This document shows positions 28,268-38,964 of a stretch of 64,000 nucleotides of DNA, piece by piece. The notes beneath the pieces were generated by a model. It was not told the origin of the DNA, did no database searches, and worked only from the letters and a program-made list of their open reading frames with translations. This DNA is from Gamsiella multidivaricata (taxonomy: Eukaryota > Mortierellomycota > Mortierellomycetes > Mortierellales > Mortierellaceae). Where the stretch lies: NCBI RefSeq assembly GCF_025024155.1, contig NW_026251709.1, forward strand, positions 124,001 to 188,000, read 5' to 3'. The position numbers and the translations under genes were made by a program. Position 1 is the stretch's first letter. Every line of letters starts with the position of its first letter.

Positions 28268-30166
28268 TCATACTGCGTCTACTACGGGCGTGCTTTCCGC
28301 GTCCTTCTCCTTTTTCAGCTTCTGCTCCTCCGCATACCGCTTCGACATTTTCTGCGGCAAAATAGGCAGCTTGGCTGGGTTGTCGACGAACGGTAGGAAC
28401 GTTGCCTGTGGTCTATATTCTACGGATTTTATGAAGCTACTTTCTTCAAAGCTCCTGGGTAGCCAGTTGAAGACTGCCTTGCGCATGAACTTCTCGAACC
28501 ACGTTTGACCATAGAGGACCCTTCCAACCATGTTGCTGATCTGGACTTGCTTCTTCGCTTGGCCATAGCGCTGGGCTTTGTAGTCCTCCAAAGCAGCGGC
28601 AATGTGTTTTTGTGACAAGGATTTAAGGTCGTAGAGACAGTTGGCGACGATTACGGCGTCTTGCATCGCGTTAATAGCACCTAGACCAGGAGTGGGGAAC
28701 GAACGTAAATGGAGTATTAGTGATGCGTAGGACAAATAAAAAAGTACTCCATGCACATGTTAATTGGCAATGTACCTTGACCAGCGCTTGGTAACATTTT
28801 GTGGCACGCTATGATAAAGTGTCGAAAATCTTATTTAGTTCATTCATGTTGTCCAACACGCTTTTTTTTCTTTTTTTTTTTTTGAGGATGGGGGGGGAGA
28901 CAACACAATCAACTCACCATCGCCAATAAGCGCGATACGCTTATGGGTCCAAGTCTCAAACAATTTCTCCTCCAAGTGAGTCTTTGATATGAGTTCCTTG
29001 GGCGTAGCATTGATCAGGTCGCCGAGTGTGCCGCCAAAAGGGATCTTGTGGTGCGCAACCTGAGCTACCATGGAGTCGATCGACTCCGGTCCCCATTCTG
29101 AGTTCCGGAACGTCTCATCTTTCTCCTCGCCCTTTAATTGGATCACAATCCCAAAGCATATTCTGTTTCCTGGCACTGAGATGATAGTCCACTATTCGAA
29201 AAGGTTTCTCCGGATAATTAGCACTCACATAAAATGCATATGTTTTTGGCACGATATAAAAATAAAGTTATATAGTAATAAAGGAACTTACAGAATGGGG
29301 TTTACCATCTGCAACAACGACAGCAAAGTGCGCATGATTATCCTTCAGAATAGGGTACTTTTCAGGATCTTGTGGGAGTGTTGTTCCCACCATACAAGAG
29401 TATCCAAGGTTAAGCGACTGTGAATCGCTAGCGGGCAACATCCCGTCCTTCTGCAGCCGGTCATACAAACTCTGTCGCACCGCACTGTATGCGCCGTCGG
29501 CTCCAATGAGGATATCTCCTTCGTGTGTCTGACCGTCTGTGCATCGAATGAGAACCCCGGTATCACTCTGTCCGACCGACAGTACTCGTTTGCTATAATG
29601 GATTTTGCTAGCAGGAACCTTGGACAGCAAGAGATTGTGCACGTCCGGACGACTGAACATGATAGGATCGTATCCACTCCTATAGACGAAGTGCGGAGGA
29701 CGTTAGATATCAAGAAATGGATGCATTCTGGCATGATATTGATACTTTATCTCCGCATTTGCCTACCTCTGTTTTATGAATGCGGTATTGTCCGTTCTTC
29801 CAATGAGTTCCATGTTCTCTTTGTAGACCTCCATAGTCGTTGCTGGGAGCGAGACCTTCATGATCTCGTCAATCAGTCCAAGCTGCTCAAACACAGGCAG
29901 GATGTTAGGGCCAATACTCATTGCGGCACCTTTTTAACAACCACAAGTGACATGTTGTGTTAATTAAACTGGCATGCATCAAAACACTTGTGCTGCAAAA
30001 GAGCCGTGTGTTTGCAGTGCCTATGCGACGCTTCCTTACCTAAGGGCTTGACGCACTTTGCTCTCTCAAAGACTTCATAATCGATCCCGATTCTTTCGAG
30101 CAGGAGCGCAAGTGTGATGCCACCGATACCTGCGCCGATAATTAAAACCTTGGGTGATGGAGGCAT
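28268..30166 (-). CDS. FAD-dependent aromatic-ring-type monooxygenase
   Basis: Class A flavoprotein monooxygenase of 465 residues. Six exons: 30166-30040, 29929-29767, 29679-29292, 29191-28918, 28808-28776 (33 nt) and 28680-28268. Motifs: dinucleotide-binding GAGIGGITLALLLER at residues 11-25, then EVFER; the second FAD motif GDILIGADGAYSAVR (DG box); the third, KRIALIGDACHKMLPSAGQGAINAMQDAV, which is only formed by joining three exons across the 33-nt microexon. The N-terminus has no signal peptide. The C-terminus is Lys/Glu rich. Closest in pattern to the FAD-binding-3 family (phenol hydroxylase, salicylate hydroxylase and secondary-metabolite oxygenases); substrate cannot be told. It stands alone, with no biosynthetic neighbours. 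Confidence 0.88.
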
Positions 30167-30722
30167 GGTTTGACTGGGTATAAAGGAATAGAAAAAATAT
30201 CAGAGATAGAGGAGTGGAGGGGCGGTAGGGCGAAGGGGGCCGTCGGTATTTAAGTATGTTGGGAAACTCAATTAAACAGCATGCACCCACATGAAGATGC
30301 TGCCGAACTGGTAAAGTTTCTTTATCTTCTGAGAGCAAAGATCGGGTCGTTTTTCCAAAGTTATTTGGAGCCGGAGCCTGTAACTCTATTTCTCCGAACT
30401 ACTGCTGCATTGTGGTACAATGGGAGCATATCCTATATCCAGCAATATCCAGTTGTAAGCATTTCACCAATGCCGTCCAAGCACCTGATGCCGTCGACCT
30501 TGCTTATGCAGCAAAAGAGAGCGCTTCTTCAATGGTATATTTAAAAAAAAAATCCGGCGAAGACAGCTGCGCATGCATTCCGGGCCTAGACAAATAAGAT
30601 GATGGGTCTCCTATGCGTTAGACATTGTAAGCAAGATGCAAGCCATTAAGTATTTGCTCGAACGCGCGGTTGTGTAACGGAACGTGAGGCCCTATATCTA
30701 CCTCCCCTCCATCAGCACTGCC
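30167..30722. other. Intergenic region
   Basis: About 555 bp upstream of the monooxygenase and of the F-box pseudogene (divergent). A TATA-like stretch is not obvious. Short open frames here do not look like protein. Confidence 0.5.
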
Positions 30723-32233
30723 ATGTACATCCAGGACCTCCTCATCGAGATCATCGAGTGCATCGAGTGCATCGAGTGCATCGAGTGCATCGAATGCATC
30801 GAGATCATCGAGTGCATCGTCCCTTCATAGAGTCCCAGCAGCAGCTTGCTTGGTGTGTCCGTGTCTGTCGCATTTGGCACGCTGTCTTTATCCCGCCATT
30901 ATTTCGTAAGATACCCTTTCGTCCCGGAATCCATACGGGTGATCGATATCCTGTAGAAGTCGTCCTTCGCCGCTATAAACACCTGGTCTGTCGTCTGAAC
31001 TTCCACGCGCACTATCCGCCCGAGTATATGAGACTCTTCAGACATCAGCCATTGCAATGTCCAAGCTACCCGCCTGAGTCGGAGACACTTTCAGAAGGCT
31101 GACAGCTCGAATCCCTTGCGGTTATCGACAACTTAGCGGGTATGATCCAAGCCAACAGCCCTACTCTGACGACGATCGAAATCGCCTTTGGCAAAGCCAA
31201 CTTGCCATACGTCGACCAGATTTGGGAGCCATCTCGACCTGCTCCAGTCTCCAGCACTTAGTCGTGTGAAATGGGTCCATGGCACGAAAGGAGCTGGCGT
31301 CGTTTTGGCAGGCATGCTCTCGCCCAACTATACTGGATTTGTATGGCCTAGCATTTCTTTTGCCCACAGCCTTTGCAGACGCTGACGCCTAGGACTTGAC
31401 AAGACTGTTGCGGCTCCATTGCGCAAACATACATTTCATAACCGCCTCAGATTTTGTTACCAAATTCCTCAGGCGCTCAATTCCTGTCCTGTCAAGTGCC
31501 GATATTAACAATGGAGGTGTAGACGTTCTCTACGAGGGATTTGCCACCAGTATATGTCCAAACCTCGGTTCGCTCGATTTTCAACACGTCTACTACCTCC
31601 TTGATAACGAACTTTCCTTGTATCCTTGATGCCCTCAAGAGACCACTAGCCCTGCAGCACACGCCCAGAGCCGATTTCTCAAACCCAGCGTTCCAATCGA
31701 TGCATCGCCGAGGATTCACTTCAACTGTCCGCGGACTAAAGCTCAACAACTGCCTTAAGGTCACCAGCCAAATAATACAGATGATCCTGTCCTCGTGTCC
31801 GGCCCTGGAAGAGTACTTCGCAGGGTGGCAGCTTCGAATTTACGATATTGTCCATGGTTAGCCTTGGATCTGCCGCTATATGAAGAACCTCTACATCAAC
31901 ATTGATGTCGACGGAGCGGTTGAGAACTCTGACTACATGGAACAACAACGCACCGTCTACAAGCAACCCTCAGTCGTGGGTAAACTAAAGAAGCTTGCCG
32001 TCAACCATGAAAAGCCCAGCATGCAGTCCTCCAACACACTAGACTTGCGCCTTGAGTCAGGACTTGAACAGCTGGCGTACCTGAGCCAGTGGGCGGAAAT
32101 TTGGTGCAGAGGCGACCAAAGGATGGATATGGAGGATGTCCAATGGATCGCACAGCACTTCCCGAGGCTACGACATTTCACAGGACGACTACATGTAGAG
32201 GACCTTCTTCTTGAAAGAAAAAATAAGGAATAA
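30723..32233 (+). pseudogene. Degraded F-box/LRR protein gene
   Basis: Remains of an F-box gene with several stops and frame changes. Near 30723 a frame reads MYIQDLLIEIIECIE, the F-box helix, which then runs into a 9-bp tandem repeat. The next F-box part, WCVRVCRIWHAVFIPPLF, is in another frame at about 30852-30905. A lone TGA at 31100-31102 breaks that frame before SLAVIDNLAGMIQ. Later LRR-like pieces lie in different frames, for example the stretch at 31541-31861 (LKLNNCLKVTSQIIQMILSSCPALEEY) and the last one at 31880-32233 (VQWIAQHFPRLRHFTGRLHVEDL). No splice pattern that I can see joins them. It resembles the intact F-box/LRR gene at 47779-49275 in its F-box (VCRLWH there, VCRIWH here). 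Confidence 0.75.
30743..30815 (+). repeat. GAGTGCATC 9-bp tandem repeat
   Basis: About seven copies of a 9-bp unit, some altered, in the F-box-coding part of the pseudogene. In frame it encodes repeated Ile-Glu-Cys, expanding the first F-box helix. Confidence 0.85.
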
Positions 32234-32299
32234 TCTACCATTTGCAACGTTGAGCATGCGATAGCTTTACCTCTTTGCACTAATGGCCAAAAACTGAAC

Positions 32300-32305
32300 A
32301 AAAAA
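32300..32305 (-). terminator. Pol III oligo-T terminator of tRNA-Asn
   Basis: Six consecutive T on the transcript strand directly after the tRNA 3' end. Confidence 0.8.
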
Positions 32306-32379
32306 CGCTCCTGGGTGGGCTTGAACCACCAACCTCCTGATTAACAGTCAGACGCGCTAACCAATTGCGCCACAGAAGC
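32306..32379 (-). tRNA. tRNA-Asn, anticodon GTT
   Basis: The 74-nt minus-strand sequence folds as a tRNA. The acceptor arms GCTTCTG and CAGGAGC pair over seven positions (one G-T), with G as discriminator. The anticodon loop CTGTTAA sits on a CTGA/TCAG stem, giving GTT for Asn. The internal promoter fits: A box TGGCGCAATTGG-like and B box GGTTCAAGCC. No intron. Six T follow directly (32300-32305 on the plus strand as A), a good Pol III terminator. A retrotransposon starts 20 bp upstream of its 5' end. Confidence 0.95.
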
Positions 32380-32394
32380 TATTTTGCTGTTGAA

Positions 32395-32398
32395 AACC
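32395..32398. repeat. Target-site duplication, left copy (AACC)
   Basis: AACC directly before the 5' LTR, matched by AACC at 38354-38357 directly after the 3' LTR. Confidence 0.8.
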
Positions 32399-32802
32399 TG
32401 CCCTAAATCGGGGCAATTTAAGCGGTAGACCTATGACCTCGGAGACCATGGCAGGGCCGTCTACCGCTGCACCGCCACCAGCAACACCGCCACGACGGGT
32501 GGGTACACCAATTGCTATCCCAACCAACCCGCCACGCTGGAGCTGATGACGTCAGCCCTACCCGTGTGTCGCCGACCTCTTCATATAAATAGACTTCTCC
32601 CCCCTGAGGAGTGGTTCCTCACCTTTATCACCGGAACCACTCCCAGGTATATAGCTCTACCCTGACACCTACATACCCCCCGCATATAGATATGCTAATA
32701 AACACCTTTATCACCGGAACCACTCCCAGCACGTGTCTAGGTCAGTCAACGCGAAGCCTACTGCTACTGTGTCCTCCGACCCTTTAGGCCTCGTGCGTTG
32801 CA
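32399..32802 (+). repeat. 5' LTR
   Basis: 404 bp, TGCCCTAAATC at the start and CGTTGCA at the end. It holds a TATA box (TATAAAT near 32584), an 11-bp inverted repeat just after it, and a polyadenylation-type AATAAA at 32697-32702. The first part also contains the 3' end of the Pol frame, not translated here. Confidence 0.95.
32608..32643 (+). other. LTR hairpin downstream of the TATA box
   Basis: GGAGTGGTTCC (32608-32618) and GGAACCACTCC (32633-32643) are perfect inverted repeats with a 14-nt loop. It sits about 25-55 bp after the TATA box, near the likely start of the R region. The loop plus right arm (CACCTTTATCACCGGAACC) recurs after the AATAAA near 32703-32729. The same arrangement is in the 3' LTR. 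Confidence 0.75.
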
Positions 32803-32803
32803 T

Positions 32804-32824
32804 TGGTAGCAAAGGAACTACGAT
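32804..32824 (+). other. Primer-binding site of the retrotransposon
   Basis: TGGTAGCAAAGGAACTACG starts one base after the 5' LTR. It is complementary to a tRNA 3' end ...CTTTGCTACCA, the form expected for initiator tRNA-Met (5' AGC...). The exact tRNA is inferred, since no such tRNA is in the window. Confidence 0.7.
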
Positions 32825-32853
32825 CTTAACGAGCCCAGTGAAAACGGGTATTT

Positions 32854-35800
32854 ATGCACCGGGCATACGGCCTGCGCGATACTGACGATTCGGAACTGTC
32901 AGATACAACAAGTGATTCAAGTAACGATAACTTTATGGACGCCAACACCAGCCTTCATGCTGCCGAGTTCGGCCAGCAACAACAACAGCAACAACAACAA
33001 CAGCAACAAATGGACGCAACTCAATTCGTGCTAACGCTGCAGCAACAAATCGAAACCCTTACCCAACAGCTAGCCCAGGTCCAAGCGCAAGCCCAAGCCC
33101 ATGCCCGATCGGCTGTACCACCCCAACCCCCAGTTAGTCGATGGCTCGATCCTAATCGCCCCGCACCTCAGTTCTCCGTTAACGTTCCGACCTTTGCCGG
33201 TCACGAGATCACCTTCGATCTCCGACAGATGCTTGCGCAGATAGAGCTGCAGTTCGAGAACCAGACATGGCCCGAGAATAAGAAGGTTTCCAGTTTCATT
33301 GGTCAGCTCAAGGAAGGTGCCCTCAGCTGGGCGCTGCAATATGTCAAGGAACGTGAGAGTCAACTCCCAGAGACGAGCAAAGACTGGACCGCATTCAAGC
33401 AAGCACTCCTCGATAGGTGGGCCCCTCTCCACCTCACTACGAACCTCCGCGCGGAGTTAGATGCCTTGAAGATGAAGGAGGGTGAAGCCGTGCAGTCGTT
33501 CGCTGCCCGCTTCAACGCTCTCGCGGGACGAATCACCGATAAGACGGACAAGGACAAGAAGCTGGAGTTTGCCGGAAAGCTGCCCAAGTACCTCCGCACC
33601 AGAATAAGCGACCTCCACAACGACGCCGATTCCGTCGAGACGTTCATCCAGAAGGTTGTGGCCAAAGAACAGAACATTCAGGCTTATGAGCAACAAAGCT
33701 ATAACGGTAATGGTCAGCGCGGAAGTTATAACGGGGGTCAGCGAGGAGGATTCAGCCAAAGAGGCCGAGGAAGCAATCGAGGAGGCACTGGTCAATTCCG
33801 TTGGCAGCAACCGTGGTCCACGGCCAGCTCCACATCTAACGCTGCGAACGACGATTCGATGATGGAGGTGGATAACATGCAACACTTCTCCCCCGAAGAA
33901 CTCGATCTGGCTGCGATGCACACGCGCGAGCGTTACGAAAGCCGTAAGTGCTACAGTTGCGGACAAGTGGGACATTTAGCGCGGCAGTGCAGGCAGCCCG
34001 CGAAGGTGTGTACCCAGTGCAAGAACATAGGTCACGTAGCTGATTTCTGTCCTGGCAATAAAAAGAACACCTCGTCAGGCCCGGTTGGCCAGTACATCTT
34101 GCAGTCATACCATATCAACAGCGGGGTGGATCATCCAAAGGAGCAACAGGATCTCAACCATCCGGTACATGTCGTTTGCGGAGAAATTGGCGGCACCGAA
34201 GTCCGAGTTCTCATCGATTCTGGTGCCTCAGGAAATTTTATTTGCAGCAATCTCCTCAAACGTCTAAGGAAAAGGGATTATCGTATGTCACCGCTATCGA
34301 AACCAGTCAAAATCCTTTTGGCCCGAGGGCAGAGCTCTACCTCCGACACCAAAGCATCGGTGGACCTGCGCCTGGGTACGGATGCTGAGCGCGAAGCCGG
34401 TATACTTGTCCACAATCTGCGATACGATATAATCTTGGGACAACCTTGGCTGCGTCGATGGAACCCTACCGTAGACTGGAAGACAGCCGAGTACACCTGG
34501 CAGGGTCGCCGAGGCCCCCAAGTAGTGCGCAGCGAGAAGCGCGATAGTCCATTGGTATCCCTGTCTAGTGCCGAGAACCCAGTTGAGACGAGTACCGCCA
34601 GCATCACGGAAGAGCTAGAGGAAGCAGTGGAGACGGGAACAATCCAGGAGGAAGTCATCGCTACGGCCACAGAGGTGAACCAAGCTTCGATCGAGAAGAA
34701 TGAGCCTAGCGCAGATATTCAACCAGATGTCCGCATCGTGGGGCATAAGCACTTCAAGCGAATCCTCAACTCAGCTACCGATTATGGCGTCTGCTTTTCG
34801 GTCGAAATAGGCAACCAAGCTGAGCTGAGTGCTGTTGAGGAGAAAGGTCGGCTCACCCTGGATGCCGTCCCTGAGCAGTACCGTGAGCTGGTGGAAGAAT
34901 TCTTGGATCCGGTGTTTTCGGAGCTGAACGAACTTCCACCTCACCGCCATGTCGATCACCGTATAGAAACAGGAGCAGCGTTGCCCATTGCGGTGCCTGT
35001 TCGAAGGATGTCACCTCAGGAACTCGATGTCCTAAGGGAGCAGTTGGCGGAGATGCAGGAAAAGGGGTTTATCCGCCCGAGCATTTCGCCATGGTCAGCA
35101 CCAGTGCTCTTCGTCCGGAAGAAAGATGGCGGGCTTAGACTGTGCGTCGATTATCGCGCCCTGAACGCCGTCACCGTCAAGAACAAGTATCCTCTGCCCC
35201 TGATCGACGAATTCTTTGATCGGCTGTCTGGTGCCAGAATATTCTCCAAGCTGGACCTACAATCAGGATTCAATCAGATACGCGTTAAACCGGAGGATGT
35301 AGAAAAAACGGCGTTCGGCACCCGCTACGGTCACTATGAATACCTTGTAATGCCCTTCGGCTTAACAAATGCGCCGGCAACCTTCCAAGGGATGATGAAC
35401 GAAGTGCTCCAAGGAGGCATCGATAATTTCTGTCTCGTTTTCATGGACGATATTCTCGTATTTAGCGCAGACAAGACTCAGCACAAGGAGCATCTCCGGT
35501 GGGTGCTGGAACGCCTGGCGAAATTCAAGCTCAAGGCCAAGATGTCGAAATGTGAATTCGGCAAGCCCGAGCTGGTCTTTCTGGGTCACATAGTCAGCGC
35601 TGAAGGATTGAAGGTTGATCCCGCCAAGACCCAAGGTGTTCAGTCGATGTCGCCCCCCACCAATGTGCAAGAGGTCCGCCGGTTCCTCGGAGTGACCGGC
35701 TACTACCGCAAATTTATCAAGAACTATGCCTCGCGTGCAGCACCGCTCACGGACCTGACCAAAGAAGTCGACAACAACAAGACCAAAACAAGGCCTCTAC

Positions 35801-38097
35801 CACGTCCGTGGGGTGAAAATGAGCAAGCCGCCTTCGAAGATCTAAAGGCAGCCCTGATCTCCGCGCCCGTCCTCCGTCTAGCCGACTTTGAACGTCCCTT
35901 CTTCATCGAGACTGACGCATCCCTCACTGCTATTGGCGCCGTCCTGAGCCAGGACTTCGGTTCAAACGGCCGGAAGGAAATGCACCCTATCGCATTCATG
36001 TCGCGAAAACTTGACGCAGGCCAACAAAAATGGCCAACCCACGAACGAGAAATGTACGCGATCATCCGTGCATGCGACGAATGGAGAACCTACATTCAAG
36101 GTCGAACGGTCAACATCCTGACGGACAACCACAGCCTCATCTTTCTCAAGCGCCAGAAGGGTATGAGCCGGCGCATGGCCGAATGGTGTTCCCACATGGA
36201 GCAGCAGGACCATGTCATCACCTATCGACCGGGACGCGACAACCCCGTAGCCGACGCTCTCTCTCGTCCCAGTGGAGAATCAGGAGGCTCACAGGAGGAC
36301 TTTGCCTGCAATTTCATAGAGCTGGCAAAAGGTGAACACTGTCGGGAAGATCCTGCGCCGGTCGATGTAGCCGCTTCCCTGGAATACGAACTCTTGGCGA
36401 TCACAGAAGAAGCCGAATTTGACGAGACACTCGAAAACGCCGACTGGCCCCTGCTGATGGAGGAGTACAAACGGACAGGCACATTGGCGGACGCTAGGCA
36501 TAAACACCTCTTGGATACGCTAAAGGTCGAAGAAGGCAACTTCGCGGTCGAAGACGGGAAGGTCTACAGGCAGAACGGCGAAGAAAAAGTCGAATTCCTT
36601 AATTTCGCGAGACGAGCAGATTACATGGCGAGGATGCATCAAAGCATGGGGCACCCAGGAGAGCAGGAGCTATTCAATCGCATCCAGCCTCGCTACTGGT
36701 GGCCACGCATGCGACGCGATATCAAGGAAGCATGCCGTACCTGCAAGGAGTGCCAACTGACCCGAGGTGGAGCCACTATCACAGAACCGTTGCATCCCCT
36801 CTCCGTGGTTAAGCCCTTCCAACGTTGGGGAATCGATTTCATCGGACGGTGCCCGAAGACTCAACGCGGCAACATGTGGATCCTGGTAGCAGTCGACTAC
36901 GCAACAAGTTGGACGATAGCCAAAGCGACGCCTGATGCTACGGCCGAGACGGTCGCCGACTTTATCTACGAGGAGATCGTGATGAACCATGGATGCCCAG
37001 CCGAATTAATCTCCGACAGAGGTAGCCAGTTCATGTCTGAGGTGCTGCGATCGTATTTGGAGAAGCTAAAGGTCAAGCACCGACTCACCTCGGCGTATCA
37101 CCCTCGGACCAATGGAAAGACCGAACGGACGAACGGCATACTGGGGACGGCCCTAACGAAGTATGTGGGCGACAAGATGAAGCACAAATGGGATCAATTC
37201 CTGGACCAAGCAGTGTTCGCATGTCGTACCCGAACCCATAGCGTATCCAAGAAGTCGCCCTTTTACCTGGTCTACGGCGTTGAACCGACTATTCCGGGAG
37301 ACACCACTAGACCATACGTCTTCGACGGGACGGTGTTTGCCGAAGTACAAGCAGCGAGAGAGGCGCAATTGGAAGCATTGAGACTGGAGAGATTGACTAA
37401 TGAGGAAAGGCAGGAGGAGGCGAGAAGGAATATGGAGGAAGCATACAACGAGAAACATGATATCGACCCCGAAGCACCTCGGCAGAGCTATGAGATCGGC
37501 GACTGGGTGCTGGTGAAAAACATCGCCAAACAAAAGTTCGAGTACCCTTGGTATGGCCCCTTAAGTATCTCGATGACAACACCCTTCGGCGCCTACAAAC
37601 TCACGTGGCCCGATGGCAAGGTGAAGACGGACCTCGTACACAAGGATCGCCTCAAACCAGCACGATTACCCGCGAATAGCGAGCCCCCTAAACGCGCCTG
37701 GTATAAGACGCGTAACAACCGTGATGAGCTCACTGTACCAATGGAGGTCATTCGAGAAGACGATGAGGGCGGACCTCAATCAGAGTCGGAGCAGATAGCC
37801 CTAGCGCGACCAACTTCACTCCGAGGTACGACGGCTGGAACAGAGTCCTTAGCCAGCCCCGCTCCGCCACAGCGTCCCCCTCGGTCATCCGCGCGCGCTA
37901 ACCCCAGCATCGACGCCGCAGGGGCGGCTTGGATTTCTCGCGGGGAGCTTGCCCTAAATCGGGGCAATTTAAGCGGTAGACCTATGACCTCGGAGACCAT
38001 GGCAGGGCCGTCTACCGCTGCACCGCCACCAGCAACACCGCCACGACGGGTGGGTACACCAATTGCTATCCCAACCAACCCGCCACGCTGGAGCTGA
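32854..38097 (+). CDS. Gag-Pol polyprotein of the Ty3/Gypsy-type element
   Basis: One uninterrupted frame of 1747 residues, starting 52 bp after the 5' LTR. Order with rough residue positions: poly-Gln near 45; Gag capsid region about 95-280; two zinc knuckles of form C-X2-C-X4-H-X4-C near 365 and 385; aspartic protease with DSGA near 453; reverse transcriptase about 700-900 with the FMDD active site near 863; RNase H near 1010-1130 (TDAS, TDNHS); integrase with the H-H-C-C finger near 1260-1300, the DDE core about 1325-1425 ([24 protein letters not shown]) and a GPY/F-type end near 1563. Gag and Pol share one frame with no shift or stop, so proteolysis alone must separate them. The last 49 or so codons and the stop lie inside the 3' LTR. 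No chromodomain is seen. Confidence 0.96.
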   Translation: MHRAYGLRDTDDSELSDTTSDSSNDNFMDANTSLHAAEFGQQQQQQQQQQQQMDATQFVLTLQQQIETLTQQLAQVQAQAQAHARSAVPPQPPVSRWLDPNRPAPQFSVNVPTFAGHEITFDLRQMLAQIELQFENQTWPENKKVSSFIGQLKEGALSWALQYVKERESQLPETSKDWTAFKQALLDRWAPLHLTTNLRAELDALKMKEGEAVQSFAARFNALAGRITDKTDKDKKLEFAGKLPKYLRTRISDLHNDADSVETFIQKVVAKEQNIQAYEQQSYNGNGQRGSYNGGQRGGFSQRGRGSNRGGTGQFRWQQPWSTASSTSNAANDDSMMEVDNMQHFSPEELDLAAMHTRERYESRKCYSCGQVGHLARQCRQPAKVCTQCKNIGHVADFCPGNKKNTSSGPVGQYILQSYHINSGVDHPKEQQDLNHPVHVVCGEIGGTEVRVLIDSGASGNFICSNLLKRLRKRDYRMSPLSKPVKILLARGQSSTSDTKASVDLRLGTDAEREAGILVHNLRYDIILGQPWLRRWNPTVDWKTAEYTWQGRRGPQVVRSEKRDSPLVSLSSAENPVETSTASITEELEEAVETGTIQEEVIATATEVNQASIEKNEPSADIQPDVRIVGHKHFKRILNSATDYGVCFSVEIGNQAELSAVEEKGRLTLDAVPEQYRELVEEFLDPVFSELNELPPHRHVDHRIETGAALPIAVPVRRMSPQELDVLREQLAEMQEKGFIRPSISPWSAPVLFVRKKDGGLRLCVDYRALNAVTVKNKYPLPLIDEFFDRLSGARIFSKLDLQSGFNQIRVKPEDVEKTAFGTRYGHYEYLVMPFGLTNAPATFQGMMNEVLQGGIDNFCLVFMDDILVFSADKTQHKEHLRWVLERLAKFKLKAKMSKCEFGKPELVFLGHIVSAEGLKVDPAKTQGVQSMSPPTNVQEVRRFLGVTGYYRKFIKNYASRAAPLTDLTKEVDNNKTKTRPLPRPWGENEQAAFEDLKAALISAPVLRLADFERPFFIETDASLTAIGAVLSQDFGSNGRKEMHPIAFMSRKLDAGQQKWPTHEREMYAIIRACDEWRTYIQGRTVNILTDNHSLIFLKRQKGMSRRMAEWCSHMEQQDHVITYRPGRDNPVADALSRPSGESGGSQEDFACNFIELAKGEHCREDPAPVDVAASLEYELLAITEEAEFDETLENADWPLLMEEYKRTGTLADARHKHLLDTLKVEEGNFAVEDGKVYRQNGEEKVEFLNFARRADYMARMHQSMGHPGEQELFNRIQPRYWWPRMRRDIKEACRTCKECQLTRGGATITEPLHPLSVVKPFQRWGIDFIGRCPKTQRGNMWILVAVDYATSWTIAKATPDATAETVADFIYEEIVMNHGCPAELISDRGSQFMSEVLRSYLEKLKVKHRLTSAYHPRTNGKTERTNGILGTALTKYVGDKMKHKWDQFLDQAVFACRTRTHSVSKKSPFYLVYGVEPTIPGDTTRPYVFDGTVFAEVQAAREAQLEALRLERLTNEERQEEARRNMEEAYNEKHDIDPEAPRQSYEIGDWVLVKNIAKQKFEYPWYGPLSISMTTPFGAYKLTWPDGKVKTDLVHKDRLKPARLPANSEPPKRAWYKTRNNRDELTVPMEVIREDDEGGPQSESEQIALARPTSLRGTTAGTESLASPAPPQRPPRSSARANPSIDAAGAAWISRGELALNRGNLSGRPMTSETMAGPSTAAPPPATPPRRVGTPIAIPTNPPRWS

Positions 38098-38353
38098 TGA
38101 CGTCAGCCCTACCCGTGTGTCGCCGACCTCTTCATATAAATAGACTTCTCCCCCCTGAGGAGTGGTTCCTCACCTTTATCACCGGAACCACTCCCAGGTA
38201 TATAGCTCTACCCTGACACCTACATACCCCCCGCATATAGATATGCTAATAAACACCTTTATCACCGGAACCACTCCCAGCACGTGTCTAGGTCAGTCAA
38301 CGCGAAGCCTACTGCTACTGTGTCCTCCGACCCTTTAGGCCTCGTGCGTTGCA
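37950..38353 (+). repeat. 3' LTR
   Basis: 404 bp, same sequence by eye as the 5' LTR. Its first 148 bp code for the end of Pol, with the stop at 38095-38097. The polypurine tract expected just before it is weak (GCGGGGAG at about 37940-37947). Confidence 0.95.
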
Positions 38354-38964
38354 AACCTTGGCTTGAAGGTATTACATATTTTCAAAAAATCTAGAGATCA
38401 CGTGGCGATTTGTGTCCAGGCTTAAGGGGTCCATTGGCCAAATGCTGCGGACCGGAGGTTGTCAATCTTGAAAGTAACCTTTTTGTAACAGGTAGTCTTC
38501 ATTTTTCAATACGCTGGCATTTGTTGCGCAGATCCTGGGGCAAGCTCAAGGAATCTGGCCTGTGCTTGCTAGTTTGTTCTGGTAGATTCGCACGGTCAAT
38601 TGACCTGAGAGACGAATTGTTAAGAAAGGGTGTCTAGACAAAAATACATAGAATTCATTGTGGGAGAGCTATTACGAACGGCATGTCTGGTAGGACTGTA
38701 CGGCTTCATGCCCTAGTGTGTTTTTGTTGACAAATAGCAAAAAAAAAAAGGAGAGCGGATCAAAAGGGTCGGCCAGGCGCAAGAGAACAGGCAGGATATT
38801 CTGCTTTTTGCATCAATACGAAGAAGTAACGCTGAACGTGTTTAATACATGCAGATATAATAGCGACTGTGCTTTTGCTGCAGATGGTCGAAGGATAAAT
38901 GCGCTAATGTACAAGTTTATGATGGACAGCCCTCCCCCCCTATTTTTTTGTCTATTGAGTGCTA
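38354..38964. other. Intergenic region right of the retrotransposon
   Basis: About 610 bp of the pre-insertion flank, with an A-run near 38740. No gene or second element seen. Confidence 0.6.

Larger units (their letters stand above)
32399..38353 (+). mobile_element. Complete Ty3/Gypsy-type LTR retrotransposon
   Basis: A 5955-bp element with LTRs at 32399-32802 and 37950-38353, each 404 bp, bounded TG...CA. By eye the two LTRs are identical. A 4-bp direct repeat, AACC, flanks it (32395-32398 and 38354-38357). The order protease, reverse transcriptase, RNase H, integrase places it in the Ty3/Gypsy (Metaviridae-type) group. The coding frame is whole, so the copy is young and may be active. It lies upstream of a tRNA gene, with the target duplication 16-19 bp from the mature tRNA 5' end. 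Confidence 0.96.

Noticed and set aside
32399..38353. A CRISPR array, prophage or bacterial-type defence island in this region
   Set aside because: No spaced direct repeats and no phage or bacterial genes; the repeats are the two LTRs of a eukaryotic retrotransposon.
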